A DNA stretch of 64,000 bases from Globisporangium splendens (lineage: Eukaryota; Oomycota; Peronosporomycetes; Pythiales; Pythiaceae): contig VFIW01000025.1 in the NCBI GenBank assembly GCA_006386115.1, forward strand, positions 62,001 to 126,000, in the 5' to 3' direction. The notes below the pieces were generated by a model. That model ran no database searches and had not been told where the DNA came from. It worked only from the letters and a program-made list of their open reading frames with translations. The position numbers and the translations under genes were made by a program. Below, piece by piece: positions 21,761-33,095 of this stretch (its first letter is position 1; each line of letters opens with the position of its first letter).

Positions 21761-24700
21761 ATGCAGCCATCGTACCCTCCGCGAGGCTACGGCGCTGGCC
21801 CCCAGCAGCAGCACCCGAACAGCGGCCCCAACCAGCGCTCCGGCTTTGCGCCTCCGAATGCCGCAATGAATAACATGCAGCAGCAGCCGGTGCCTCGAAG
21901 CCTCCCTGGCGGCCCACCAGCAGGTATGATAGAGTGTTGTGAAGTATTGGATTGGATTGCGAGTGTGGATGCTAATGTGCCGACGCTTGCTGTTGTGTGG
22001 GTAATGCGGTAGGATACGGCAATGCGCCTCAATTTGGACAAGGTACTTGACTGACACGTGTGACTTTCTATTGCGTATGTGGATGCTAATAGTGGGTTTG
22101 TTCTTGTTCTGCTTGTATGTCTCTGGCGTAACATACCACCAGGAGGGATGCCACAGCCGCCGCGATCGAATGACAGAATGATGCCACCGCAGCAGCAGTT
22201 TGCGCCTCCAGCAGGTACAATTACGCGCTCTAAATTACGAGGTGGCGCTTTACCACACGCAACAAGTTGACTGACAAGGATCTCTAATGTAATTCATGTT
22301 GATAGGCGGCTTCCCAGGTCGCGGCTTCCCTCAAGGAGCACCATCGGGGCTTCAACCAGGAGCACCACAACCCGGCTTTGGTGCTCGTCCTGGGGGCTTC
22401 GGTGGCTTCCCAGGCGCACAAGGTCCTTCAAGCTCGAATGGTCCTGGCAGCTCGAATGGACCACCGAGCTCCAGCGGTGGACCGATGCGACCAGGACAAC
22501 CAGGTTCCCAAGGTTCGTTTCGTCCAGGAGGACAATTTGGCCAAAGTCCGCTGCAACCGCAGGTTGGGCTTCCACAGCAAGGTCCCCCATCGTCTTCTGG
22601 CATGGGTGCGCCACAAATGAACCAATTCGCGCCACGAGGTAAATGCAGATGCTGAGTTATTTCTTGCGAGTGGGGATTCGCATATCCGAGCTGACGTATT
22701 ATCGCTTATGCCCTCGTTTGTACCGCTTTGCCGATAGGTCCACCAGGTGCACCAGGTCAACTTCCAAACGGACCAATCCGTGGTGCTCCGTTCCCAGGAC
22801 AGGGATTACCAGCAGGTCCTCCAGGCAGCCAGCCTCCAGCAGGTGGGTTCAATGCCCCACCAAACCAGCATGGTCCACCTGGCCCAGCTCCAGCAGTCAA
22901 CAACCAGCCTCCAGGTCCTCCTGGTCCTCAAGGCGGTGCTCCGTACGGTGGTCCTCCAGGAACTCGCACAGGCCCGCCATACGGCATGCAGCCACCGCAG
23001 CAAGGCGGGCAGTTCAATGCTGGTGCTCCACCAGCTCCAGGTCAAGTCAACCCACCATACGCAGGTGCTCCACGAGGACCACCAGGACCCCAATTCGGTG
23101 CTCCACCAGGACCTGGGGCTCCAACTGGCGGTCCACCAGGACCAGGCACTCAGCACAACGCGCCACTAGGACCAGGAGCTCAATTCGGCGCTCCTCCAGG
23201 CCCAGGAGGACCTCAATACGGTGCTCCACAAGGACCAGGTCCTCAGTATGGAGCTCCACCAGGACCAGGAGCTCCGTACGGTGCTTCTGGGCAGTACCAA
23301 GCTCCGAATGGCGCCCCACAAGGCTACGGTGCAGCTCCACAACAGCAGTCTGCAGCCCAGCAACAAAAGCAACGCATTGACCCCACGCAGATCCCGCGAC
23401 CGATCGTGTCGAGTGAGCGAATCCAGTACATTGCGCGCGGTCACACAGTCACGATGCCGCCGCCTGCCTCGAGCGACTTTGTGTGCGTTGATGAGGGCTG
23501 CTGCAACCCGCGGTTCATTCGACCGACGCTGAACCACGTGCCACGCACGAAGGATATACTCAAGGAGTGTGGTCTGCCGCTCGCGGCCGTGATTTGCCCG
23601 CTCGCCGATCTGCAGGAGGACGAGCTTCCGATCCCGTTGGTGGACTTTGGACCGACGGGACCGCTGCGATGCACGCGTTGCCGCGCCTATGTGAGCTCGT
23701 TCACCAAGTTTATCCAGGGAGGCCGCAAGTTTGTGTGCAACATCTGTACGCTGAGCAACGAGACGCCACGTGACTATTACTGCAGTGTGGACCAGAACGG
23801 TCGTCGCCGGGATGTGCAAGAACGCGCCGAGCTCTCGCGCGGATCCGTCGACTACGTGGTGCCTGCGGCATACACGGTGCGTCCGCCACAAGAACCGATT
23901 TTCGTGTTTGTGCTCGACGTGTCGCTGTTCTCGTTCCAAACGAGTCTGGCGACGTCGGCTTTGAACGCGATCAAGTACATTTTGCCCGCGCTGGCGCAGA
24001 ACAAGCGCAAGAAAATCGGTATCGTCACGTTCGACTCGTCGGTGCACTACTACCGCATGGACCACGGCTCGTCGATCTCGATCAACGTGTGTCCCGACAT
24101 TGATGAGCCTGCGGCGCCGTTGCCGCCCAGCAGCTGGCTCGTGTCGATGGAAGATCCGAGCGCGCAGGACAAGATCAACGAGCTCGCGGACATCATCACC
24201 AACACGTTCCAGGCGACACAGAAGAACCAGGCGGTGTCAGGCGCGGCCTTGTGGAGCGTCGTGGACGCGCTCTCGGTGAGCGGCGGTCGCATCATCATGC
24301 TGCACTCGGGTGCGCCGCGCATCGGCATCGGCAGGGTGAAGCGCGAAGAAGTGAGCGGCGCGTACGGCACCACGAAGGAGGTCGATCTGTACACGCCCGA
24401 GGACAACAATCCGTACGAGGCGCTCGCCAAGCGCTGTGCCGAGAGTCACATCTCTCTGGACGTGTTCTCCGTCGCAAACTCGTTCTCGTCGCTCGCGGAT
24501 GTCGGCCGCGTCTGCGAACTCACGGGCGGCCGCGTGCAGTACATGCCGCAGTTCGAGAAGGAGAAGTCGAGCAACACGCACCACTTGCAGACGTCGCTGC
24601 TTCGGCTCGTGGACCGCGACTGCGGCTATGAAGCTGTGCTCAAGGTGCGTTGCAGTGCTGGTCTGCGTGTCGATCGCTCGTATGGCAACTTCTACAACAG

Positions 24701-25778
24701 CCGTGGCTCGGACGGGTACTCGGTGGACGAGATGGAGTTTGCGGTCATTGACCAGGACCGTTCGATGTGTGTCACGTTTGCCCACGACGAGAACCTGGCC
24801 GACGGCTCGGATGCGTACATCCAAGCAGCGCTGCTGTACACGCGTAGCGACGGCATCCGCTGCGTGCGTGTTCACAACCTCGCGCTCCCCGTGGAGCCAC
24901 TGCTGTCGAATGTGTTCCGGTTTGCGGACCTCGACGCGACGTGTTCGGTGTGGCAGCGCATGGCCGCGAAGCAGTTTGTGGATAAGTCGCTGATGCGCGC
25001 GACGCCGTCGGCCGTGAAGGACCACCTCGTGGACCAGTGCGTGAGCGTGCTGTTCAACTACCGCAAGTTTTGCGCGTCGTCGTCGTCGTCAGGCCAGCTC
25101 ATCCTCCCAGAATCGCTCAAGCTGCTGCCGCTGTACACACTCGCGACGCTGAAAAGCCGCGCGCTGCGTGGCAACCTCACGGGTAACCCGCCTCGAGGCT
25201 TCATTGACGTGCGTGCTGACGAGCGCGTGATGATGATGGGACTGTTGAACAGCCTGCCCGTGGAGTTTGCGGTCTCGGCCGTCTACCCGAAGCTGTACAG
25301 CATGCACGACATGACGGAGGACTGCGGCAGTCTGGACGAGGACGGCAAGTTCATCTTGCCACCGCAGCTTCCTCCAACGGCCGAGAAGCTGGACGAAGCC
25401 GGAATCTTCTTGTTGCACTCGGCGATGTGCTGTTACCTGTACATTGGCCCGCGCGTGTCGTCGGATCTGCTGATGGAACTCTTTGGCGTCGAGCACGCCG
25501 ACACGGCCGAGACGACGCTTGACCTCTTTGAGCGACTCGAGAGCGAAGACGCGGCGGAAAACGACGGCGCCGGGGGTCTGCGCGAACGTGTGCGCAGCAT
25601 CGTCGAGTACCTGAACTCGACCATGCCGATCACGCAGCCACTCGAGATCCTGACGAAGAATGACTGGCGCGCGAACCGCTTCATGAGCGCACTCGTGGAG
25701 GATCGCACACGCAATGACGTGTCGTACGTGGAGTTTCTGGTGCAAGTGCACAAGAAGATTCAGTATAAATTCCACTAG
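21761..25778 (+). CDS. SEC24: COPII coat protein Sec24
   Basis: Cargo-binding subunit of the COPII coat that forms ER exit vesicles with Sec23. Exons: 21761-21923, 22013-22042, 22143-22214, 22306-22638, 22738-25778; 1212 residues. The N-terminal third is a disordered Pro/Gly/Gln-rich tail. It is followed by the zinc finger (LRCTRC ... FVCNIC), the trunk domain beginning at PIFVFVLDVS, then beta-sandwich, helical and gelsolin-like domains up to the C-terminal FLVQVHKKIQ. All four introns are phase 1 and interrupt a glycine codon, so each internal exon is a multiple of three. The final exon carries all folded domains. TATA and leader are described upstream. Identification is secure; paralogue type (Sec24A/B versus C/D) is not resolved. 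Confidence 0.95.
22738..23350 (+). repeat. Degenerate Pro/Gly-rich tandem repeat in SEC24
   Basis: The start of the last SEC24 exon is built from imperfect repeats of units such as GAPPGPGAP and QYGAPPGPG, encoded by repeated GGACCAGGAGCTCC-like DNA. This is a low-complexity tail, not a separate gene. Confidence 0.8.
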
Positions 25779-26228
25779 AGACGCCGCAAGTGTGGGGTTC
25801 CACAAGTGCAAATCAAAGTGAAAAGCAAACAACACAAACAGAAGGCAAATGTACGAAACAAGACATGTGGGCAGGATAGAACGACAGTATCCATGCTCAA
25901 CCAGCGCAATGGGGAGAGTGTAGAGAGGAAGAACACTAAGCAAACTTTTATTGAGAAAAAGACAAACAAAAGGCACACAAACAAGACGCAAAACCTTTTT
26001 GATGCTGCCGTTCCTATCGACCGAGTTGATGACGACCAAAGTGTTCATCTCAGGTGTGCCATTCGCTATTTTTTGTTGCCGCATCTGCATTCGTTGTTCC
26101 AATATTCCCAGGTGGACAATGTGCCAGCAGCAAGTCTATTTCCAGCACCAACATGCCGTGCATTCACTGAACGAGACAACACAAGCAGCCATTTTCCAAA
26201 CCAACCCCAAGTGTTTGAACAAGGCAAC
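25779..26228. other. Intergenic / leader, SEC24 to unknown gene
   Basis: A-rich 450 bp holding the SEC24 3' end and the leader of the next gene. The frame of the next gene is open back to about 25806, but the translation is Lys/Asn/Thr-rich and not protein-like, so I treat it as untranslated. Confidence 0.5.
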
Positions 26229-27341
26229 ATGGAGCAGCAGAGTCCAGCGCCTTTGGTGATGGAACCAGCCGGGAATCTCACGCTTGGCAGGCCGATCGTC
26301 ACGCTCGGTGGCATTGCGAACGTGAACTCGGTCGAAGTGCGCGCCAACGACATCTACCGGAGCAGCAATCAGCTCGAAGTGGTCAGAGTTGTCACTCGGA
26401 TGCCACCAGTCCAGTTGAACGCGAATCAAGCGCCAGCGAAAGCTGACGAAGTGACTGGCAATGTCAGTGAGGCGAAACTCGAAAAGGACGCCGCCCAGCG
26501 TCCAAATGACGCAGATGAGCTTCAGCCTCAGTGTCAGCAGCAGGAGGTACCAGTTGCAGAAGACCTCGCGATGGAAAATGATCCCAACCTTAGTGGCGAA
26601 GTCTTAGAACCACGACTCGATGAGCATCGAGACACCGTTGATGTTTCGGCCACAGCTCCGGAGGGAGAAGCAGCAGCTGGGAGCAGCGAGAGCAAGAAAC
26701 GCGATTCCGTTGTGAGCAGCTCTGGGGAGTGAAGAAGTAGCTCTGGCAACTGAAATCTCATCTTTTTTTGCTTTGTGGATGGTTTTATGCTATCAGAACG
26801 ATACGTTTGTGACCGAAGACACACTGGCCCAAGTGCAACAATTTCTAATGGCCAAGGTAGGCTTGCTGACCATGTTGGCTCTCATGAAGCGCAAGCGCAC
26901 TTTGTCAGTTGAGTTTCTCATATGCGTGTCTTGTTTATAGATCAACGACAACCAGTGCAGCTCGCACAGCCAAGAAATCCACGAATGTGAGTGCTCTATC
27001 GCTAGAGTGATTGCTTCTTTGTCTTCTTTCAATTGCGTGTTGCTGAGTTTATATTGCTTCGCGTAGTTGTCACGCAGATGCTCAACGAAAAGCAGCTCAA
27101 GCGGTATTTCCCGCCGCTCGTGCAGCGCATCGTCGACCATTTCCACCTGGACGCGCAGGCGAAGCACGAGGACGTGTCGCTCGACGTGCAGTCGTCGCTC
27201 TGTCTCCTGGAGCAAATGTTTCTCACGATCGGCCGCGCGTCGCCGTTCCAGGACATCTACACGGCCGAGGAAGAAGAAATGCTCGACCAGCTCGCGTTGC
27301 AGAGCGCGCGACGAAGCACCAGCGAAGAGCAAGCATGCTAG
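26229..27341 (+). CDS. Unknown four-exon protein
   Basis: I do not recognise this protein. The best model has exons 26229-26711, 26797-26856, 26941-26986 and 27067-27341, giving 287 residues; all junctions (GTGAGC/CAG, GTAGGC/TAG, GTGAGT/TAG) hold the frame. Exon 1 encodes a disordered, acidic Ala/Glu/Gln-rich region after a short hydrophobic-polar start. The other exons encode a compact, mostly helical domain of about 125 residues (for example QMLNEKQLKRYFPPLVQRIV and LLEQMFLTIGRASPF), which should be the conserved part. An alternative is that the helical part is its own 132-residue gene starting at an ATG at 26779, inside the proposed first intron. Convergent with the GTPase gene. Confidence 0.6.
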
Positions 27342-27505
27342 AGAAGACTTGTCTCTCTCATTTGAAATCTAAGCACCAGACAATGCAAACACCACGAAAA
27401 CGAATTCGTATACACACAAATGCCAAGTGCATGAATATCTTCGCCACCATCTAGTGTACATCCGCCACTCGTCTCTTAGCCTGCTCTGCTGCTTTAGCTC
27501 TGTCA

Positions 27506-29301
27506 TCACCCAGACCCTGGCGGCACTATTCGCACGACCTTGCCGATGCCCTTGGCCTGGCCGTCGCGGAACACGAAGCGCATGCCTTTCTTCAGGAACT
27601 CGGGAGCGTGGATGAAGCGGAACCGCACGAGCGCGCGGTCCCCTGTCCGGATCACGTCCTGGCTCGACTCGATCGAGACGATCTCGGCCGTCTGGCGGAT
27701 CGTGCGGCAGTTAATCATCGGCTGGTACCCCTTCGTGACCGTCGTCTGGTGGTGCAGGATCACGACGCGCGCGTCAAACGTCTGAGAGACGTAGTCGCGG
27801 ACATTTACCTGCGGACTCAACAGGATCATACCCTTGCGGAACGTCGTGCGGCTGAGCGAGTAGCGCTTGTTCACCGAGCGCAGCGAGATCGCCGCCGTCT
27901 GGCCAGGCACGATCTCCTTCAGCGGGATGTACATCGACTCCATGCTGCGCACCGTCACCTTGTTGAACTGTCCGTTGTGGTCCGGGCCGATCTGGAGCAT
28001 GTCGTTGATCTTGAAGGTACCGCTGACCAACGTGCCTGCGACAACGAAGCCCACGCCTGGCACCTGGTACGTCTCGTCGATCGGCATCTCAATCAGATCA
28101 CCAAGACCCATCGGGGACTTCGTGTTGGCATTGCCACCGTCCGCGGTGGTCGCCAGCGCTTCTTCTTGGTTGTTGGACTTGGTCGTCGCGAGCGTCGTGG
28201 CTGCGAGCGTCGCCTTGAAAAGTGCCGTGGGCGAAGCCTCAAAGAAGATGCGGCGCAAGTTAGCCAGACCGTCCCCCGTGACGTTTGACAACGGCAAAAT
28301 GGGCGTGATGCGGTTCGAAGGGATGCTCTTGGCCGCCGTCTCGGCTTGCTCCAAAGTCTTCACCAGCATCGCCATCTTGCCATCTGCCATACACATAAGC
28401 GCAAGCCATCTTCGCTAACAGAGATCCCTTTTGCAATCAATACAATGAAAGCTAATACGCAACGTACATCGTCGCAACGACTGGCGAATCGTCTGCAGCG
28501 TCTCCTTCGCGATGTTCTTTGGCGCGATATCGATCTTCGTCAGCGCCACAACAATCGGGATCTCCAGCTACACACACAAGAGAAACAAGAAACCAATAGC
28601 ATAAGTACGCAGCCTAGATGAAAGCATTTCCTAGTTAGACTTACCGCGACCGCGATGGCCAGGTGCTCCTTCGTCATGCGCTTGACGCCCATGTTGGCGC
28701 CGACCACAACGACCACTATGTCCGGCTGCATGCCTGTGAGGCCAAACACCGTGGTCTTCAAATACTTCTCGTGACCCGCGAGATCGATGAGCTGAATGCG
28801 CTTGTGCGCGAGCTTGGCGAGCTCCACCCACGGGATCAGTTTGCCCGCGCGCTTCGACAGGATCTGCTCGCCGCTGTCCTCAAAGCCCATGTACGCGGTT
28901 GCGACGCTGCTCGTGCGCCCGCTCTCCTCCTCGTGCTTGTGGCGGAAGATCGCCTTGCGCGACAACCCCCGACCGTCGTCCAAGTCGCCCTTGATCAACG
29001 TGCCTACACATCATTACACTCTGTCAGCCTCCAACAATTGCGCTAAGCTACACACGGGGAGTGACGTACCGATGAGACTCGACTTGCCGCTGTCGACGTT
29101 ACCCACGAACGCTATCCGCAGCGTGCGTAGCTTCTCGGCTTCGTCCTCCGCCGTGACGTCGCCACTTGTGCTGAGCTCCTCCTGGTTGCTCTCGTTAAAG
29201 TCCTGCTTCTTACTGTCGTCGCCGCTGACGCACAGCGCGTCCATACGGCGCGTCAGTTCCTTCGCCGCGTCTGCTGCTGCTGGTAGTGTTGCCGCCTCCA
29301 T
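27506..29301 (-). CDS. GTPBP1/GTPBP2-like translational GTPase
   Basis: EF-Tu-superfamily GTPase of the GTPBP1 group, implicated in ribosome rescue and mRNA turnover in animals. Exons: 29301-29070, 29003-28645, 28567-28468, 28383-27506; 522 residues. G1 is GNVDSGKS (residues 67-74), G3 is DLAGHEKY and G4 is TKID. The C-terminal half has two beta-barrel domains: FVVAGTLVSGTFKINDML (domain 2) and the closing MRFVFRDGQAKGIGKVVRI (domain 3). It is shorter than human GTPBP1 (669) mainly at the N-terminus. The start is the first ATG, preceded by a frame without support. It shares a promoter region with MRE11. Confidence 0.88.
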
Positions 29302-30187
29302 GGCTGATTGCGAACTGCGGCTCAAGGTGCTTCTTCTGGTGCTTTGCGCTACGTCAGGACACCCTTTGAAGAAATCCAAAGAACAAAACCAACCCAGAAA
29401 GCCCAAAACTGCTGACAAATGGCAAGAGAACCCAAAATAAAACCACATTCTGGTTAGAAACTCACCGAGTTTTAAACAGGGTGTGAGTGATGGTCGCGTG
29501 TTGAAGTGACGTTAACGGGTTAAGTTGACAAGATGCCCACAAGAAAAAGTCGCTCGTGGGTGCATTTTCGAGGTCGCGACAAGAAAATGCGAGCCTTTGC
29601 CATGCTCTCTCCTCATCTCTCTGATGAGCACAAAATGCACCCATGTGGACGATTTTGGTTTTTGCATTCAGACGCAGGAATGTACCCATGCGTGCATCCA
29701 TTGGAGAGTTTCTACGTACGCACGACCAGTCAAAGAGTGTGCGTCCGTCGAAGGATGAAGATGACAAGAAAGTGCGTGAGACTGTGCTGACTTTATTTCC
29801 ATCTTTGACGAGTGCAAAGTGCACTGATGAGTGGATGGTTTAAAGGCAGGCGCAAAAATGTACTTTCGCAGAATTACTTGATCAGATGCTTTGCAGAGCG
29901 ATGTGAGCGCGCAACCAGTCTCTGGAATGTGTGGCACCAAGCAAATGCGTCGTTGTGCTCAGATGAGTGAGTTGTTCGAGTGCTCAAGTGCACTTGCGAT
30001 CTCCGTCAAGCCGTCGACTTAACGAGGATTCTTGCACAGTCGCTATTGTCGACTTTTCCTAGAAGCTACTATTAAAGTATGACTCAGTACTTTCAAATCA
30101 CTGTATGTTCTCGACAAAGTACGTTAGCTTGTTGCAATTGGCGCCATTTTGCTCACTTCGTCGGGCAACGACCAACAAACCGGAAGA
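29302..30187. other. Divergent GTPBP-like/MRE11 intergenic region
   Basis: About 890 bp upstream of both genes. Short open frames here are not protein-like. I see no TATA box in a convincing place and no repeat or RNA gene. Confidence 0.5.
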
Positions 30188-32896
30188 ATGGCAGACGCGG
30201 ACGAGGCGTCGACGCTGCGGCTGCTGCTGTCGACGGACAACCATCTGGGCTACGCGGAGAAGGACCCCGTGCGCGGCAACGACTCGTTCCGTACGTTCCA
30301 GGAGATCCTGCGGCTCGCGCAGAGCGAGACCGTGGACCTGCTGCTGCTCGCTGGCGACCTCTTCCACGACGCCAAGCCGAGCCGCAAGACAATGTACCAG
30401 ACCATGAGTCTGCTGCGCTCGTACTGCATGGGCGACGGCGCCGTGCGCTTCCAGATCGTGAGCGACCAGAGCATCAACTTCCCCAACTTCGGCGTCGTCA
30501 ACTACGAGGATCCGAACTACAATATCCAGTTGCCCGTGTTCAGCATCCACGGCAACCACGACGACCCGTCCCGCGAAGGCGGCGGCTCGAGCAGCGCGCA
30601 GCAGAGTCTCGCAGCGCTGGATCTGCTCAGCGCCGCGAATTTCGTCAACTACTTCGGGAAGAGCGAAAAGGTGGACGCGATCGAGGTGTTCCCGATCCTC
30701 ATGGTCAAGGGCGAGACGCGCGTGGCCATCTACGGTCTCGGCAACATGCGCGACGAGCGGCTCAACCGCATGTTCGCGCAGAAGAAAGTGGTGTTTCGCC
30801 GGCCCGCGGAGAACCCGGAGGAGTGGTTCAGCATCTTTGTGGTGCACCAGAACCGCGATGACCGCGGCCGCGGCTCGAAGAACTGCATCCCCGAGAGCTT
30901 CATCCCGGACTTCATTGACTTTGTGGTCTGGGGCCACGAGCACGAGTGCCTGATTGACGTGCAGGAGAGCGTCAAGGGCGATTTCTATATCACGCAGCCG
31001 GGCTCGTCCGTCGCGACGTCGCTCGTGGAGGGTGAGGCCAAGCAGAAACAGGTCGCGGTGCTCGAGATCCGCGGCCAGAACTTCCGCATGATCAAGCGCG
31101 TGCTGCACACTGTGCGTCCGTTCAAGATGGGCGAAATCATCCTGAGCGAGGTCGAAGAGTTGGATCCCAATGATCCCGACGTGACGGACCATATCCACGA
31201 ACTCCTAGATAGCCGTGTCCGCGAGTTGTTGCAGGAAGCAGAACAGGAACTGCGCCTGCAGCCGCAGACATTGCCGCCCGAGTTGAAACAGGTGCTCGTT
31301 CGACTGCGCGTCGAGCACACGGGCTTCCCCATGCTGCACAACCAGCGCTTTGGCAGTCGCTTTGTGGGCAAAGTCGCCAACCCGAACGACATTTTGCTGT
31401 TCTATCGGCGGAAAAAGGAACGGACGTATGCGCTCGGCCAGGCTGGCGAGGCTAAAGCGGAAAAGGGGACCTTTATGGAGCCCATTCGCCCAACACGGCT
31501 CGATACGATCACGATCGAAGACATCCTCCAGCAGAAACTGAATCTGCCGGACCAGAAATTGGTGTTTTTGCCCGAAAAGCCGCTCGCGATCGCGCTCGAG
31601 AGCTACGTGGTCAAGAATATCGCGTCGGCGCTCGACGAGTTTGTCGACCATCAGCTTGAAGAGACCCAGCGCGAGCTCGGAACAAAGTTGCACGACGCCA
31701 AATCCAAACAGGACATCATGGACGCCGTCGAGAGGAAAAAGGAAAAAGTCAATGCCGAGCATTTGCTGCAAGAGGAAGAGGAGCAGGAGCACAGCGCTAC
31801 CATGCGAACCTCGCAGCAACAACAGAAAACGCGCGATGGTTCGTCAGACAACTCTCATCGCACTTCCGCTTACCTTCGGTATGAGAACGAAGACAAAGAT
31901 GACGACGACGATGATGTTACAGCAGGCAGTCGTGGCTTTCGATTCGGGACTCCTCGGAGTTCAGCAACCAAGGCGAGCACATCCAGCAGGAACAGCGCCT
32001 CGGTTCGTTCTCGAGACGTACTTGATGATGACGACGACGATGCTAGTGATCCTGGCTTCATGGATTCACCCAAGTCGAAAAGAAAACCTGCGCAAGCAGC
32101 CTCTCGAGGTCGTACACCTACTGCTACAATTCCTGTGGCGGCGGCAAAAGTAACGAGAAAGCCGCCGGCACGCGCAGCGTCTCGGAAAAAGGCAACGACA
32201 AGGGATTTGTTATCCGATGAAGACGACGAAGATAACGACCCACTGGTGGATGACGACGGTGACGACGATTACGAAATGGGCAACGATGACGATGAGGATG
32301 AAAGTGAACGGATGCCGCCTCAGCGGGTGACAAAAGGGAAGCAGGCTGCAGCTTCTACGCGTCGGGTCGCTGTTCCGAAAAAGCGCCTTCGACAGCAGCA
32401 CAGTGACGATGATGATGACGACGACTTTGGTGACATTTCGCCGCCACATAAGCGCGTGGCTCCAGCTCCCAAGAGCAGAGCTCGAGCTACGCCAGCGAAG
32501 CGAAGCACGCAAAGAGATACCCAAGGCGATAAAATCGATCTCTGTTCGTCCGGCGAGGAGCGCGCACCCGCACAGAAGCGCAAACCGCAGCCAAAGATCA
32601 ACGAGATGTTCCAATGGCAGCAGCAGTCCCAGATGAAGCTGAAGAGCAATGGTGGGGACGATGACGTGGAGAGCGACGCCGAGTTTACTCAGTTGGCGGC
32701 AGCGAAAGCGGCAGATACACAGGGCGAATTCTCCCAGTCCCAGGCATCGCAAGCGCTCGATGGCGGCGTGAGGCGGCGAAAGCTTCCTCTGTCGATGGTG
32801 GCGGCGTCCCAGACGAGCACGCAGAGCGGAACACTGAAGCGCGACACTGAGACGATGTCTGCGATTCGCAAAGGATGGGGCCGATCTCGGCGATAA
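30188..32896 (+). CDS. MRE11: Mre11 double-strand-break repair nuclease
   Basis: Nuclease subunit of the Mre11-Rad50-Nbs1 complex, which processes DNA double-strand breaks and telomeres in the nucleus. Intronless, 902 residues. All phosphoesterase motifs are present in order: STDNHLGY, GDLFHD, HGNHDDP, VVHQNRDD and WGHEHECLI, followed by the Mre11 DNA-binding domain. The last third is a disordered tail with several long Asp/Glu tracts alternating with Lys/Arg-rich patches, typical of eukaryotic Mre11 but especially acidic. The frame is open 13 codons upstream, where the start codon would be CTG or ATG-less; the ATG at 30188 (MADADE) begins just before the conserved domain. Confidence 0.95.
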   Translation: MADADEASTLRLLLSTDNHLGYAEKDPVRGNDSFRTFQEILRLAQSETVDLLLLAGDLFHDAKPSRKTMYQTMSLLRSYCMGDGAVRFQIVSDQSINFPNFGVVNYEDPNYNIQLPVFSIHGNHDDPSREGGGSSSAQQSLAALDLLSAANFVNYFGKSEKVDAIEVFPILMVKGETRVAIYGLGNMRDERLNRMFAQKKVVFRRPAENPEEWFSIFVVHQNRDDRGRGSKNCIPESFIPDFIDFVVWGHEHECLIDVQESVKGDFYITQPGSSVATSLVEGEAKQKQVAVLEIRGQNFRMIKRVLHTVRPFKMGEIILSEVEELDPNDPDVTDHIHELLDSRVRELLQEAEQELRLQPQTLPPELKQVLVRLRVEHTGFPMLHNQRFGSRFVGKVANPNDILLFYRRKKERTYALGQAGEAKAEKGTFMEPIRPTRLDTITIEDILQQKLNLPDQKLVFLPEKPLAIALESYVVKNIASALDEFVDHQLEETQRELGTKLHDAKSKQDIMDAVERKKEKVNAEHLLQEEEEQEHSATMRTSQQQQKTRDGSSDNSHRTSAYLRYENEDKDDDDDDVTAGSRGFRFGTPRSSATKASTSSRNSASVRSRDVLDDDDDDASDPGFMDSPKSKRKPAQAASRGRTPTATIPVAAAKVTRKPPARAASRKKATTRDLLSDEDDEDNDPLVDDDGDDDYEMGNDDDEDESERMPPQRVTKGKQAAASTRRVAVPKKRLRQQHSDDDDDDDFGDISPPHKRVAPAPKSRARATPAKRSTQRDTQGDKIDLCSSGEERAPAQKRKPQPKINEMFQWQQQSQMKLKSNGGDDDVESDAEFTQLAAAKAADTQGEFSQSQASQALDGGVRRRKLPLSMVAASQTSTQSGTLKRDTETMSAIRKGWGRSRR

Positions 32897-33095
32897 GCAA
32901 GAATGGAAGCATTCGTCAAACACACATGACACTAAAGCTACACAAAGACACTGATTATTATAACAGAGCAGATACGTTTTCAATGAATGTATTCCATGCG
33001 CTTGCTTTAGGTTTCAGCTAAACGGGAAAGCATCCCGCGATTTCGACTGTTCTTTCTTCACAAGGCAACTGGCAATGTGGGATCTCACACCATTT

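Noticed and set aside
25089..26102. 337-codon minus-strand frame over the end of SEC24
   Set aside because: Antisense shadow of the Sec24 gelsolin region, with a low-complexity start.
30098..31198. 366-codon minus-strand frame over MRE11
   Set aside because: Antisense to the conserved nuclease domain; no recognisable family.
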